From: Anaerobacillus sp.
GTDB taxonomy: Bacteria; Bacillota; Bacilli; Bacillales_H; Anaerobacillaceae
Direction: 5' to 3'
Assembly: GCA_007120055.1 (NCBI GenBank)
Contig: SKOL01000603.1
Span: forward strand, 1 to 12,686
Length of the DNA: 12,686 bases
Shown: positions 1 to 5,928 of the stretch, piece by piece
Position numbering within the stretch: position 1 is the stretch's first letter
Layout of the letters: every line of letters starts with the position of its first letter
Translations under genes and position numbers: made by a program
Notes under the pieces: model-generated
What the model was told of the DNA's origin: nothing
What the model saw: only the letters and a program-made list of their open reading frames with translations
Databases searched by the model: none

Positions 1-40
1 ACTATACACTTATTATTTCCTTAAATATGTAAATTAAAAA

Positions 41-66
41 GTATTTTAACAAACAAATTAAAATAC
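41..66. repeat. AT-rich perfect inverted repeat, 9-bp arms
   Basis: GTATTTTAA (41-49) is the exact reverse complement of TTAAAATAC (58-66), with an 8-base loop. The stem has only two G-C pairs-worth of stability (one at its base), so it would be weak as RNA. It lies between the family 2 element and the presumed next gene. It could be a chance AT palindrome or part of a leader. Confidence 0.4.
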
Positions 67-76
67 GATATTTTAA

Positions 77-190
77 TGAATTTCATAATCGTTATTTGGC
101 ACCACTAGAACGCTACATCTAGTTGAGTTAAATCGTCCTCAACTAGATGTAACTCTTAATGTGGCTAGTTTATTGATATTATAAAATCCA
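77..190. repeat. MITE-like palindromic element, family 2, copy 1
   Basis: The left end TGAATTTCATAAT (77-89) is matched by an 11/13 inverted copy at the right end (178-190). In the core, a perfect 14-bp stem (114-127 with 138-151) closes a 10-base loop, and an outer CCAC/GTGG pair (102-105 with 161-164) extends it. The same ends and a clearly related core occur at 2811-2923. The element is short, carries no coding sequence and has inverted ends, which fits a miniature non-autonomous element. No target-site duplication is obvious here. It sits just past the rpsO terminator, where insertion should be harmless. Confidence 0.6.
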
Positions 191-226
191 CTTAATTAAT
201 AATATTTTCCAGTAAATAAATCTAAC

Positions 227-254
227 AAAAAAGCGAGACGAATCCCGCTTTTTT
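227..254 (-). terminator. Rho-independent terminator of rpsO
   Basis: On the minus strand a 12-bp stem (243-254 with 227-238, one G·U pair) closes on a UUCG tetraloop and its 3' arm ends in six T residues, four bases after the rpsO stop codon. This is a strong intrinsic terminator and probably ends the whole rimP-to-rpsO transcript, although leakage toward a downstream pnp is possible. Confidence 0.92.
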
Positions 255-258
255 CCTA

Positions 259-528
259 CTATCGGCGTAAACCGAGCTTATCAACTAGGTTACGGTAACG
301 TGTAACGTCTTTGTTACGTAAGTACGTAAGTAAGTTACGACGTTGACCAACCATTTTTAAAAGACCACGACGTGAGTGATGATCCTTCTTGTGTGTACGT
401 AAATGATCGTTTAACGTATTGATTTGCTCCGTTAGGATAGCGATCTGTACCTCTGGAGAACCAGTGTCAGTATCGTGCACTTTAAACGTTTCAATAAGTT
501 CATTTTTACGCTCTTGCGATAATGCCAT
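259..528 (-). CDS. rpsO: Small ribosomal subunit protein uS15
   Basis: Primary-binding protein of the 30S subunit; it contacts the 16S rRNA three-way junction h20-h22 and nucleates assembly of the platform. The 89 residues match the usual bacterial length exactly, and the sequence carries the family signatures: the TGSPEVQIA segment near residues 22-30, the [15 protein letters not shown]-binding stretch near 46-57 and the C-terminal [12 protein letters not shown]. The ATG at 528 follows a strong AAAGGAGGTGA ribosome-binding site six bases away. It is the last gene of the cluster, with its own likely promoter (-35 within the ribF 3' end) and a terminator four bases after its stop. A structured leader lies between promoter and start, and S15 is known to repress its own translation through leader RNA in several bacteria, including Geobacillus; the same is inferred here. 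Confidence 0.98.
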   Translation of the reverse strand: MALSQERKNELIETFKVHDTDTGSPEVQIAILTEQINTLNDHLRTHKKDHHSRRGLLKMVGQRRNLLTYLRNKDVTRYRNLVDKLGLRR

Positions 529-617
529 CCTAATTCACCTCCTTTATATTATCCCCTATTACCTAGCAAACGTCGGTGATTCGATTTTGCCAAGTAACGG
601 TTTTGTACAAACGTACA
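529..617 (-). promoter_or_regulatory. rpsO leader with stable stem, candidate S15 autoregulatory RNA
   Basis: In the transcript a 12-bp stem (597-586 pairing with 570-559, two G·U wobbles) encloses 15 bases that include a small TCG/CGA pairing. It ends 13 bases before the Shine-Dalgarno sequence at 545-535. A further GTAC-GTTT-GTAC hairpin lies near the presumed transcript start. Ribosomal protein S15 recognises leader RNAs that mimic its rRNA site, often including G·U/G-C pairs. The structure is seen; S15 binding is inferred from family knowledge and position. The 5' boundary is estimated from the -10 box. Confidence 0.5.
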
Positions 618-623
618 TTAATA

Positions 624-652
624 AGAATACATGGTTTCGCTATAAATTGCAA
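624..652 (-). promoter_or_regulatory. Candidate sigma-A promoter for rpsO
   Basis: TTGCAA (652-647) and TATTCT (629-624) are separated by 17 bases, the optimal spacing for the housekeeping sigma factor. The -35 box lies inside the last codons of ribF, just before its stop at 640-642. The predicted start near 617 would give a leader of about 90 bases that contains the rpsO stem described separately. No extended -10 TG is present. Confidence 0.55.
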
Positions 653-1602
653 GAACACAAGTTTAATTTATTTAAAATTTGTTGTGCTTCTTGTTTATCC
701 TTTTGAATTTGCTCAATTAATTGCTCGATCGAACTAAACTTCTTTTCGCTTCTAATACGTTCAATCCATTGAACCGTTACACTTTCACCGTAAATGTTGT
801 CAACAAAATTAAATAGGTGAATTTCTACAGCAAGTGTAGCGCTACCATCTCCATGAAAGGTAGGTTTATAGCCAATATTACATACTCCTTCATACGTCCT
901 ACCGTTTATTTTTACTAAAGTAGCATAAACTCCTTCTTTCGGTAGTAAGAACCCTTCTGACTTTATATTTGCTGTCGGGAAGCCAATTTCCCTTCCTCTT
1001 TTCTCACCATGAACAACTTCTCCAACGACTTCATAATATCTTCCTAAAAATTCACGTATTTGCGATACTTCACCGGCAGCTAGAAGATTGCGAATGTGAG
1101 TAGAACTTATTTTCTCTAAACTTTTCTCTACTTTTGAAATTGTCGTTTGTGTAAATTCATTCCTCGAGTGAAAAGGTAATGTCTCCATAGTCCCTTTTCC
1201 TAATTTCCCGTAAGAATAATCAAAACCTGCAACAACATGCTTCACATTTAAACCAATTAAGTAATCATCGACAAACTGTTGTGGTGTTAAATTAGCAAAC
1301 GGTAACGTAAAATCTACTATATATAGAACATCGACGTCTAACTGTTCGATTAATTTAATCTTTTCAGGTAATGGACTTAAATAGTTCATTTTTTCTTTTC
1401 TTGTACGCAGCACTTCTTTTGGGTGTGGATTAAAAGTCATAACTGCACATTGCATTTGTTTTTCTTTAGCCAACTTTTTCGCTGTTAATATAACCTTTTC
1501 ATGTCCTAAATGGACTCCATCAAAAAATCCTAATGCAATAACTGTCGGTTTGATCGTTTCTTTTTTCAGCTGATGAGGGTGTGACAGCATTATCGTTTCC
1601 AA
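640..1602 (-). CDS. ribF: Bifunctional riboflavin kinase / FAD synthetase
   Basis: Cytosolic enzyme that phosphorylates riboflavin to FMN and adenylates FMN to FAD. The N-terminal nucleotidyltransferase domain shows GFFDGVHLGHEKV with the HxGH-type motif at residues 31-34 and the ISSTHIR motif further on. The C-terminal kinase domain shows GFPTAN (the nucleotide/Mg-binding PTAN), a GVYATLV strand, VCNIGYKPTF and the catalytic-region VEIHLF. Start: a GTG at 1611 is in frame but overlaps the Shine-Dalgarno GAGGTGG; the TTG at 1602 sits five bases after it, and its protein (METIMLSHPHQL) lines up with the MKTIHITHPHHL start I recall for B. subtilis RibC. I therefore choose TTG, giving 320 residues, close to the family norm of about 310-316. 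The gene follows truB after a repeat-filled 249-base gap. No FMN riboswitch is visible upstream. The symbol ribC is used in B. subtilis. Confidence 0.96.
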   Translation of the reverse strand: METIMLSHPHQLKKETIKPTVIALGFFDGVHLGHEKVILTAKKLAKEKQMQCAVMTFNPHPKEVLRTRKEKMNYLSPLPEKIKLIEQLDVDVLYIVDFTLPFANLTPQQFVDDYLIGLNVKHVVAGFDYSYGKLGKGTMETLPFHSRNEFTQTTISKVEKSLEKISSTHIRNLLAAGEVSQIREFLGRYYEVVGEVVHGEKRGREIGFPTANIKSEGFLLPKEGVYATLVKINGRTYEGVCNIGYKPTFHGDGSATLAVEIHLFNFVDNIYGESVTVQWIERIRSEKKFSSIEQLIEQIQKDKQEAQQILNKLNLCSCNL

Positions 1603-1607
1603 CGTTT

Positions 1608-1614
1608 CCACCTC
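1608..1614 (-). promoter_or_regulatory. Ribosome-binding site deciding the TTG start of ribF
   Basis: GAGGTGG reads on the minus strand at 1614-1608. The in-frame GTG at 1611-1609 is part of this box and so cannot be its start codon; the next usable codon with correct spacing is TTG at 1602. A TTG start implies modest translation of ribF. Confidence 0.75.
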
Positions 1615-1628
1615 AATCTAAATTATTA

Positions 1629-1786
1629 TAAGAAAAGCGCAAGGCGTCTTGGGAAGTCCTGAAAAGAATTGGAGAGCCAGCGACGGTTTATCTCCTCTTG
1701 AGAAGCACCTCCGAGTAGATAAACATCGATGGATCGAAACGCTCGAAGGACTTGGCGCCTGGAGCTAGACAACTTTCCAAATTCAA
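1629..1786. repeat. Family 1 structured intergenic repeat, copy A
   Basis: This copy begins TAAGAAAAGCGCAAGGCG and ends GGAGCTAGACAACTTTCC plus an AT-rich tail. Nested pairing is visible: basal GGCGTC/GGCGCC (1643-1648 with 1754-1759, one T·G), AAGTCCT/AGGACTT (1654-1660 with 1747-1753), and an apical GTTTATCT/AGATAAAC (1686-1693 with 1717-1724). It fills the truB-ribF gap, and its GAAAAGCG end lies 14 bases upstream of the ribF ribosome-binding site. The same layout recurs at 8290-8446. From memory, repeats ending in GGCGCTGGAGCTAGACA are dispersed through many Bacillus genomes. Confidence 0.85.
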
Positions 1787-1806
1787 TACATGCTTCCTTA
1801 GTCTTT

Positions 1807-1827
1807 TAAGAAAAGCGCAAGGCGCCG
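1807..1827. repeat. Truncated family 1 repeat stub (A')
   Basis: Eighteen bases starting TAAGAAAAGCGCAAGGCG (1807-1824) are identical to the start of copy A at 1629-1646, then the similarity stops. The stub lies 20 bases beyond the far end of copy A and 25 bases after the truB stop. It looks like the remnant of a tandem second unit or one of two direct repeats flanking copy A. Read on the minus strand it forms a GCGC-CTT-GCGC mini-hairpin followed by TTTTCTT, so it might act as a weak terminator for truB. Confidence 0.7.
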
Positions 1828-1851
1828 GCCTACATTCTTCTTGTTCGTTGC

Positions 1852-2757
1852 TCAGAAAACCTTTTCTGGTTTCATTAGCCCCGCTTTTGTTGGGTGCTTT
1901 TGATAGATCGCTAAACATTCTCCATTCTTATTATAAACGGTAAAACGATTTTCAGCTATCCCCTCCGGAAATGGTAATACTGCTCCATTTGAAATTTTAA
2001 AAGCGAGATTATCATTCACTTCAATATGTTTTAAAAATGATAGTGCATCTTCAAAATTAAAAAGTTTTTGTTGTAATTCCCCTACTTTAAACATAGACTC
2101 TATTTGTTCAAATGTTATACACTCTTTTAATGTAAAAGGTCCAGAAGCTGTTCGTACTAGAGCTGACATATGAGATGGGTAGCCTAATTGTTTGCCAATA
2201 TCGACAGCTAATGTACGCACATAAGTTCCTTTACTACAATGGACTCTAAATGAAAACTTTAACTTATTTCCATCGAACAACTCTGGCTCCGTAAGGATAG
2301 TCAAATTATGTATGACGACACGACGACTAGGGCGCTCGACTACTTGCCCGAGGCGTGCATACTCGTATAGTTTTTTCCCATTTACCTTGACCGCAGAATA
2401 CATCGGAGGAATTTGCTCGATTTCACCAACAAATGAATTTACGACTTCCTTTAATTGTTTCATTGTCACAAGTTCTTTTACAGGTTTTTCATCAATGATT
2501 TCTCCAGTGAAATCTTCTGTTGTCGTAGAAAATCCAATCGTAACTTCACATTCATATGTTTTCGAATAATCAGACATATATTGTGCTACTTTCGTTGCTT
2601 TCCCTATACAAATTGGTAAAACTCCAGTAACTTCTGGGTCTAGCGTTCCAGTATGACCAATTTTGCGAGTTTTTAAAATTCCTCTTAACTTGGCAACACA
2701 ATCATGTGAGGTCATTCCTTTCGGCTTATTCAAAGGTAAAATACCTTGTAATTCCAT
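1852..2757 (-). CDS. truB: tRNA pseudouridine(55) synthase
   Basis: Converts U55 in the T-loop of tRNAs to pseudouridine. Near the N-terminus the sequence shows the family motif I stretch LNKPKGMTSHD and motif II GHTGTLDPEVTGVLP, whose aspartate (about residue 40) is the catalytic nucleophile. Later come the KTYECEVTIGFSTTTED and YEYAR segments and the CSKGTYVRTLAVDIG motif, followed by a C-terminal PUA-like region. Start chosen at ATG 2757 (MELQGILPLNKP), with GGTGAT upstream as ribosome-binding site. An in-frame ATG at 2820 would add 21 residues with no family counterpart, and it lies inside a repeat end, so I reject it. At 301 residues it is close to the B. subtilis length. A terminator and a MITE-like element separate it from rbfA, so it may need its own promoter. 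Confidence 0.96.
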   Translation of the reverse strand: MELQGILPLNKPKGMTSHDCVAKLRGILKTRKIGHTGTLDPEVTGVLPICIGKATKVAQYMSDYSKTYECEVTIGFSTTTEDFTGEIIDEKPVKELVTMKQLKEVVNSFVGEIEQIPPMYSAVKVNGKKLYEYARLGQVVERPSRRVVIHNLTILTEPELFDGNKLKFSFRVHCSKGTYVRTLAVDIGKQLGYPSHMSALVRTASGPFTLKECITFEQIESMFKVGELQQKLFNFEDALSFLKHIEVNDNLAFKISNGAVLPFPEGIAENRFTVYNKNGECLAIYQKHPTKAGLMKPEKVF

Positions 2758-2803
2758 TTGTATCACCACTTTATATTTATTTAGAAAAGTTGAGTAAACA
2801 GCT

Positions 2804-2826
2804 ATGTGAGTGAATTTCATAATTAC
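2804..2826. repeat. Left copy of a 23-bp perfect direct repeat
   Basis: The 23 bases here, containing GTGAGTGAATTTCATAATTA, recur exactly at 2927-2949. The copy consists of the family 2 inverted end TGAATTTCATAATTA (2811-2825) plus seven flanking bases ATGTGAG. It brackets element copy 2 on its truB side. Confidence 0.9.
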
Positions 2827-2923
2827 CTAAAACGAGTCACACTAAACAATATATAGTTTGCGAACGGTTTTGACGCAACTATATATTGATCTTAGTGACG
2901 ACAATAATGAATTATGAAATTCA
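2811..2923. repeat. MITE-like palindromic element, family 2, copy 2
   Basis: The terminal inverted repeats TGAATTTCATAATT (2811-2824) and AATTATGAAATTCA (2910-2923) are perfect over 14 bases. The core is a long hairpin: GTCAC/GTGAC (2836-2840 with 2895-2899), then a 15-bp pairing (2847-2862 with 2874-2888, T2857 bulged) around an 11-base loop. The core stem aligns with copy 1 at 114-151, and the differing positions are base-paired in both copies. There is no coding capacity. It separates rbfA from truB, and one of its ends supplies a spurious in-frame ATG upstream of truB. Confidence 0.75.
2850..2878 (-). promoter_or_regulatory. Weak candidate promoter for truB inside the MITE-like core
   Basis: TTGCGT (2878-2873) and TATATA (2855-2850) are 17 bases apart. 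They are formed by the two arms of the element's own hairpin, so the match may be a by-product of the palindrome. It would give a transcript starting about 85 bases before truB, downstream of the rbfA terminator, where a promoter would be useful. The -35 box is poor. Confidence 0.25.
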
Positions 2924-2926
2924 TTG

Positions 2927-2949
2927 ATGTGAGTGAATTTCATAATTAC
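2927..2949. repeat. Right copy of the 23-bp direct repeat, solitary family 2 end
   Basis: Identical to 2804-2826. It carries a third TGAATTTCATAATTA end (2934-2948), in inverted orientation to the adjacent right end of element copy 2, with which it could also form a hairpin. It probably marks a second, mostly deleted unit or a duplication event. Confidence 0.85.
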
Positions 2950-2987
2950 TATTGACCTAATATCATTTTATAATTCTGTTATTAATA

Positions 2988-3021
2988 CAAAGAAAAGAGG
3001 GGATAGCAGAATACTATCCCC
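2988..3021 (-). terminator. Intrinsic terminator after rbfA, inside the cluster
   Basis: On the minus strand GGGGATAG (3021-3014) pairs perfectly with CTATCCCC (3006-2999) across a 7-base loop and is followed by TCTTTTCTTTG. It starts 20 bases after the rbfA stop. The T-tract is broken by C residues, so partial readthrough into truB is likely. Its presence suggests the cluster is split into rimP-rbfA and truB-ribF-rpsO segments, or that downstream expression is reduced. Confidence 0.75.
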
Positions 3022-3041
3022 CTTCCTTTGCCAAGTTTTCG

Positions 3042-3392
3042 TTATTTATCTTCTTGACGGTTGATCTCTCCTAGAAGTGAAGCAATTTTATTACCATACT
3101 CGATTGACTCGTCAAACTTAAAAAGAAGTTCTGGTGTTTTTCTTAACCTTACTCTTTTACCTATTTCAGAACGAATAAATCCAGTTGCTTTTGAGAGTCC
3201 TTGTAATGTTGACTCTTTTTGCTCATCACTTCCGAGTACAGTAATATATACTGTAGCTTGTTGTAGGTCACCCGTTACATCAACTCCCGTAACGGTAACA
3301 AAGCCAATTCGAGGATCTTTTAAATCTCTTTGTAAAATTTCAGTCATTTCTTTTTTTATTTGTTCAGCCACTCTATTTGGACGAACACTCAT
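3042..3392 (-). CDS. rbfA: 30S ribosome-binding factor A
   Basis: Small cytosolic assembly factor that binds the nascent 30S subunit near 16S helix 1 and is needed for late maturation of the 16S 5' end and for growth in the cold. The 116 residues fit the family (about 115-120). The single KH-like domain is recognisable from [18 protein letters not shown], the [29 protein letters not shown] core and the [19 protein letters not shown] segment. ATG at 3392 with GAGGTGA upstream; a family 1 repeat abuts that ribosome-binding site. It follows ylxP after a 122-base gap and is followed by an intrinsic terminator. It works in the same 30S maturation step as RimP, which is encoded earlier in the cluster. 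Confidence 0.97.
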   Translation of the reverse strand: MSVRPNRVAEQIKKEMTEILQRDLKDPRIGFVTVTGVDVTGDLQQATVYITVLGSDEQKESTLQGLSKATGFIRSEIGKRVRLRKTPELLFKFDESIEYGNKIASLLGEINRQEDK

Positions 3393-3404
3393 AATATCAC
3401 CTCA

Positions 3405-3490
3405 TAAGAAAAGCGGAAGCGCCTTGGTCACGAGCGAAAGGACTGAAATGACCGAGCTCCTAGGCGCTGTAGCTAGACAGCATTCAAAGT
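3405..3490. repeat. Family 1 structured intergenic repeat, short copy B
   Basis: This copy opens TAAGAAAAGCGGAAGCGCC and closes GGCGCTGTAGCTAGACAG plus a tail, like copies A and C, but is only about 86 bases because the interior is deleted. Basal GCGCC/GGCGC (3419-3423 with 3463-3467) and inner GGTCA/TGACC (3426-3430 with 3449-3453) keep it a hairpin. The orientation is the same as in the other copies, and its GAAAAGCG end touches the ribosome-binding site of rbfA. Confidence 0.82.
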
Positions 3491-3514
3491 TTAAAATTTA
3501 AAGCTTTATTAAAT

Positions 3515-3793
3515 TTAAAACCACTCAAAGTTTGTAATAGTTCGTTCAATTTCTGGTGTTGAATCGATTAAAGCTAATGCCTTGTATAGCTCTTTTTCAG
3601 CAACAACACGATCACTTGCGACAGTAACGATACAAATTTCCGTTCGTTGCCATAAATCTTGATAGCCTACTTCTGAAACTGATACATTTAGTCTTTGCTT
3701 TAACCGAGTTATTATACTTTTAATAACTGACCGTTTACCCTTAAGGGACTGTGCATCGTAAATTAAACATTCACATGATACAGAGCCAATCAT
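3515..3793 (-). CDS. ylxP: DUF503 family protein YlxP
   Basis: Conserved small protein of the DUF503 family, found next to infB and rbfA in many Firmicutes and some Actinobacteria. Its biochemical role is not settled; the constant neighbourhood suggests ribosome assembly or translation, and I would not go further. At 92 residues it has the usual length. The family-typical start IGSVSCECLIYDAQSLKGKRSVIKSI and the central EVGYQDLWQRTEICIVTVASD are visible; the predicted fold is a ferredoxin-like alpha/beta domain. Its ATG at 3793 overlaps the infB stop by one base (TAATG), with AGGAGA inside the end of infB as ribosome-binding site, so the two are translationally coupled. Confidence 0.93.
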   Translation of the reverse strand: MIGSVSCECLIYDAQSLKGKRSVIKSIITRLKQRLNVSVSEVGYQDLWQRTEICIVTVASDRVVAEKELYKALALIDSTPEIERTITNFEWF

Positions 3794-5913
3794 TAACGTG
3801 CAATCTCCTCCATTACGTACGCTTCAATAATATCGCCCTCTTTGATGTCATTAAATTTCTCAAGTGTTATTCCACACTCATAGTTAGTTGCGACTTCTTT
3901 AACGTCATCTTTAAAGCGCTTAAGAGCACCAATCGAACCTTCATAAATAACAACGCCATCACGAATTAAACGAACTGTAGAGTCACGAGTAACTTTTCCT
4001 TCAGTAACGTAACACCCTGCAATTGTACCTACTTTAGATACTTTAAACGTTGTACGAACTTCAACTTGCCCGATCACTTTTTCTTCAAATTCTGGATCAA
4101 GCATCCCTTTCATAGCTGCTTCGATTTCATCAATGGCATTATAAATAACGCGGTGAAGACGAATATCTACTTTTTCGCTATCTGCTGTTCGTTTCGCATT
4201 GACATCTGGGCGAACATTAAAGCCAATCACTATCGCATTTGAAGCACTCGCTAAAATAATATCAGATTCTGTAATCGCACCTACACCTGTGTGAATAATA
4301 TTTACCTTCACACCTTCAACATCAATTTTTTCTAATGAACCACGCATCGCTTCAACAGAACCTTGAACGTCAGCTTTAATAATGACATTAATCTCTTTAA
4401 TCTCACCTTGCTGAATTTGATTAAACAGATCATCTAAACTAACTCTACTTGTTTCAGAACGCTCAGCTTCACGTTGCTTCGTTGCACGAGCTTCCCCAAC
4501 AGAGCGAGCTGTCTTTTCATCTTTAAATACTAAAAATTGGTCACCTGCCTGTGGAACGTCACTAAGACCTGTAATTTCTACAGGAGCAGAAGGTCCAGCA
4601 ACTTTCACACGTCGCCCTAAGTCATTGACCATTGCTCGAACTCGACCAAAAGTATTACCAACAACAATTGGGTCACCTACATGAAGCGATCCGGATTGAA
4701 CTAGTAATGTAGCTACTGCTCCTCGACCTTTATCAAGCTCCGCTTCAACAACAGTTCCTCTTGCAAAAGCTTTAGGGTTCGCTTTATATTCTTCGACTTC
4801 AGCAACTAGTAAGATCATCTCTAATAGTTCGTCGATGCCTTCACCCTTTAATGCAGAAACCGATACGAAAATTGTATCTCCACCCCATGCTTCAGGAACT
4901 AAACCGTGTTCTGTTAACTCCTGCATCACTCGATCTGGATTCGCACCTTCTTTATCCATTTTGTTGACGGCAACGATAATCGGGACTTCTGCTGCTTTAG
5001 CATGATTAATCGCTTCAACCGTTTGCGGCATAACTCCATCATCGGCAGCAACAACAAGAATGGTAATATCCGTTACTTGAGCACCACGAGCACGCATCGT
5101 CGTAAATGCGGCATGGCCTGGTGTATCTAAAAATGTAATTTTCTTACCAGCCTCTTCTACTTGATAAGCACCGATGTGCTGTGTAATTCCCCCAGCTTCA
5201 CCAGCAGTTACTTTCGTGTGACGAATCGAATCAAGCAGCGTCGTTTTACCATGGTCAACGTGACCCATAATTGTCACAACTGGTGGTCTTTCTTGAAGGT
5301 CTTTTGGATCATCAGCTTCCTCATATCTTTCGAAATCAGTAGTTTCTAAAATGATCTCTTCCTCTACTTCAACTCCGTAGTCACTGGCAATCAACTCTAT
5401 AGAATCTTTATCTAATTCTTGGTTTATAGTAGCCATAACCCCTAAAAACATTAACTTCTTTATAAGCTCTGATGGCTCTTTGTTAAGTTTCTTTGCAAGG
5501 TCTCCTACCGTAATTGAACCAGAAAATGTAATTTTCGAAGGAAGTTCTTTAACTTCTTTCTTTACTTCTACTTGTGGCTTATGGTTATTATTTTTATTTT
5601 TGTTTTTGTTACGTTTTTTGTCATTTTTCTTTTGGTTGAAATTTCCTGCTCCACCTTGATTGTTTTTTGTGGTTGGCTTTTGTTGTGCATTATTTTTCTT
5701 AGAATCATTAGCCTTTGGAGCTGTTTGCACAGGTTTTTGTTTTACCTGTTTTGGAGCCTCTTTTGGTGTTCCTTCTAGTTGTTTTATCGTATCTTCTGTA
5801 ATAACAGACATATGGTTAGTTACCTCAACGTTCATCGCTTTTAGTTTTTCAATAATTTCTTTACTTGATAAGTTTTTTTCTTTTGCATATTCATATACTC
5901 GCATCTTCCTCAT
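3793..5913 (-). CDS. infB: Translation initiation factor IF-2
   Basis: GTPase that delivers and checks initiator fMet-tRNA on the 30S subunit and promotes 50S joining. At 706 residues it is close to the B. subtilis protein (about 716). In order: an IF2N domain at the start ([21 protein letters not shown]), a charged low-complexity K/N/Q-rich linker at about 43-120, a second IF2N domain ([21 protein letters not shown], about 134-154), then the G domain with G1 GHVDHGKTT (217-225), G2 GGITQHIG (241-248), G3 DTPGH (263-267), G4 NKMD (317-320) and G5 SALKG (353-357). Beta-barrel domains II and IV follow, ending [13 protein letters not shown]. All GTPase residues, including the switch II histidine, are present. 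The ATG at 5913 follows GGGAGG. The linker composition varies widely between species and is not a sign of transfer. Confidence 0.98.
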   Translation of the reverse strand: MRKMRVYEYAKEKNLSSKEIIEKLKAMNVEVTNHMSVITEDTIKQLEGTPKEAPKQVKQKPVQTAPKANDSKKNNAQQKPTTKNNQGGAGNFNQKKNDKKRNKNKNKNNNHKPQVEVKKEVKELPSKITFSGSITVGDLAKKLNKEPSELIKKLMFLGVMATINQELDKDSIELIASDYGVEVEEEIILETTDFERYEEADDPKDLQERPPVVTIMGHVDHGKTTLLDSIRHTKVTAGEAGGITQHIGAYQVEEAGKKITFLDTPGHAAFTTMRARGAQVTDITILVVAADDGVMPQTVEAINHAKAAEVPIIVAVNKMDKEGANPDRVMQELTEHGLVPEAWGGDTIFVSVSALKGEGIDELLEMILLVAEVEEYKANPKAFARGTVVEAELDKGRGAVATLLVQSGSLHVGDPIVVGNTFGRVRAMVNDLGRRVKVAGPSAPVEITGLSDVPQAGDQFLVFKDEKTARSVGEARATKQREAERSETSRVSLDDLFNQIQQGEIKEINVIIKADVQGSVEAMRGSLEKIDVEGVKVNIIHTGVGAITESDIILASASNAIVIGFNVRPDVNAKRTADSEKVDIRLHRVIYNAIDEIEAAMKGMLDPEFEEKVIGQVEVRTTFKVSKVGTIAGCYVTEGKVTRDSTVRLIRDGVVIYEGSIGALKRFKDDVKEVATNYECGITLEKFNDIKEGDIIEAYVMEEIAR

Positions 5914-5928
5914 TTGCTTTCCTCCCTT

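Larger units (their letters stand above)
1..226. other. Gene-free region downstream of rpsO
   Basis: No credible coding sequence is visible here. The stretch is very AT-rich. It contains a 9-bp AT hairpin (arms 41-49 and 58-66) and a MITE-like palindromic element (77-190), both listed separately. In related Bacillaceae the next gene on this strand is pnp (polynucleotide phosphorylase), so this may be its upstream region, but pnp itself is not in the window. Confidence 0.7.

Noticed and set aside
1688..1943. Small open frames across repeat copy A on both strands (63 and 76 codons)
   Set aside because: They run through a structured repeat and the end of truB, have no recognisable protein signal or ribosome-binding site, and are explained by the repeat.
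2761..2795. TTTACT-17-TATAAA promoter-like pair just before truB
   Set aside because: The -10 box touches the truB ribosome-binding site, so a transcript started there would lack a usable leader.
2758..2820. Longer truB reading frame starting at ATG 2820
   Set aside because: The extra 21 residues are encoded by a repeat end and AT-rich DNA, have no family counterpart, and the ATG at 2757 has its own ribosome-binding site and matches TruB N-termini.
3061..3501. 146-codon plus-strand open frame
   Set aside because: It is antisense to rbfA and runs into repeat copy B; its composition reflects the real gene on the other strand and no family signal is seen.
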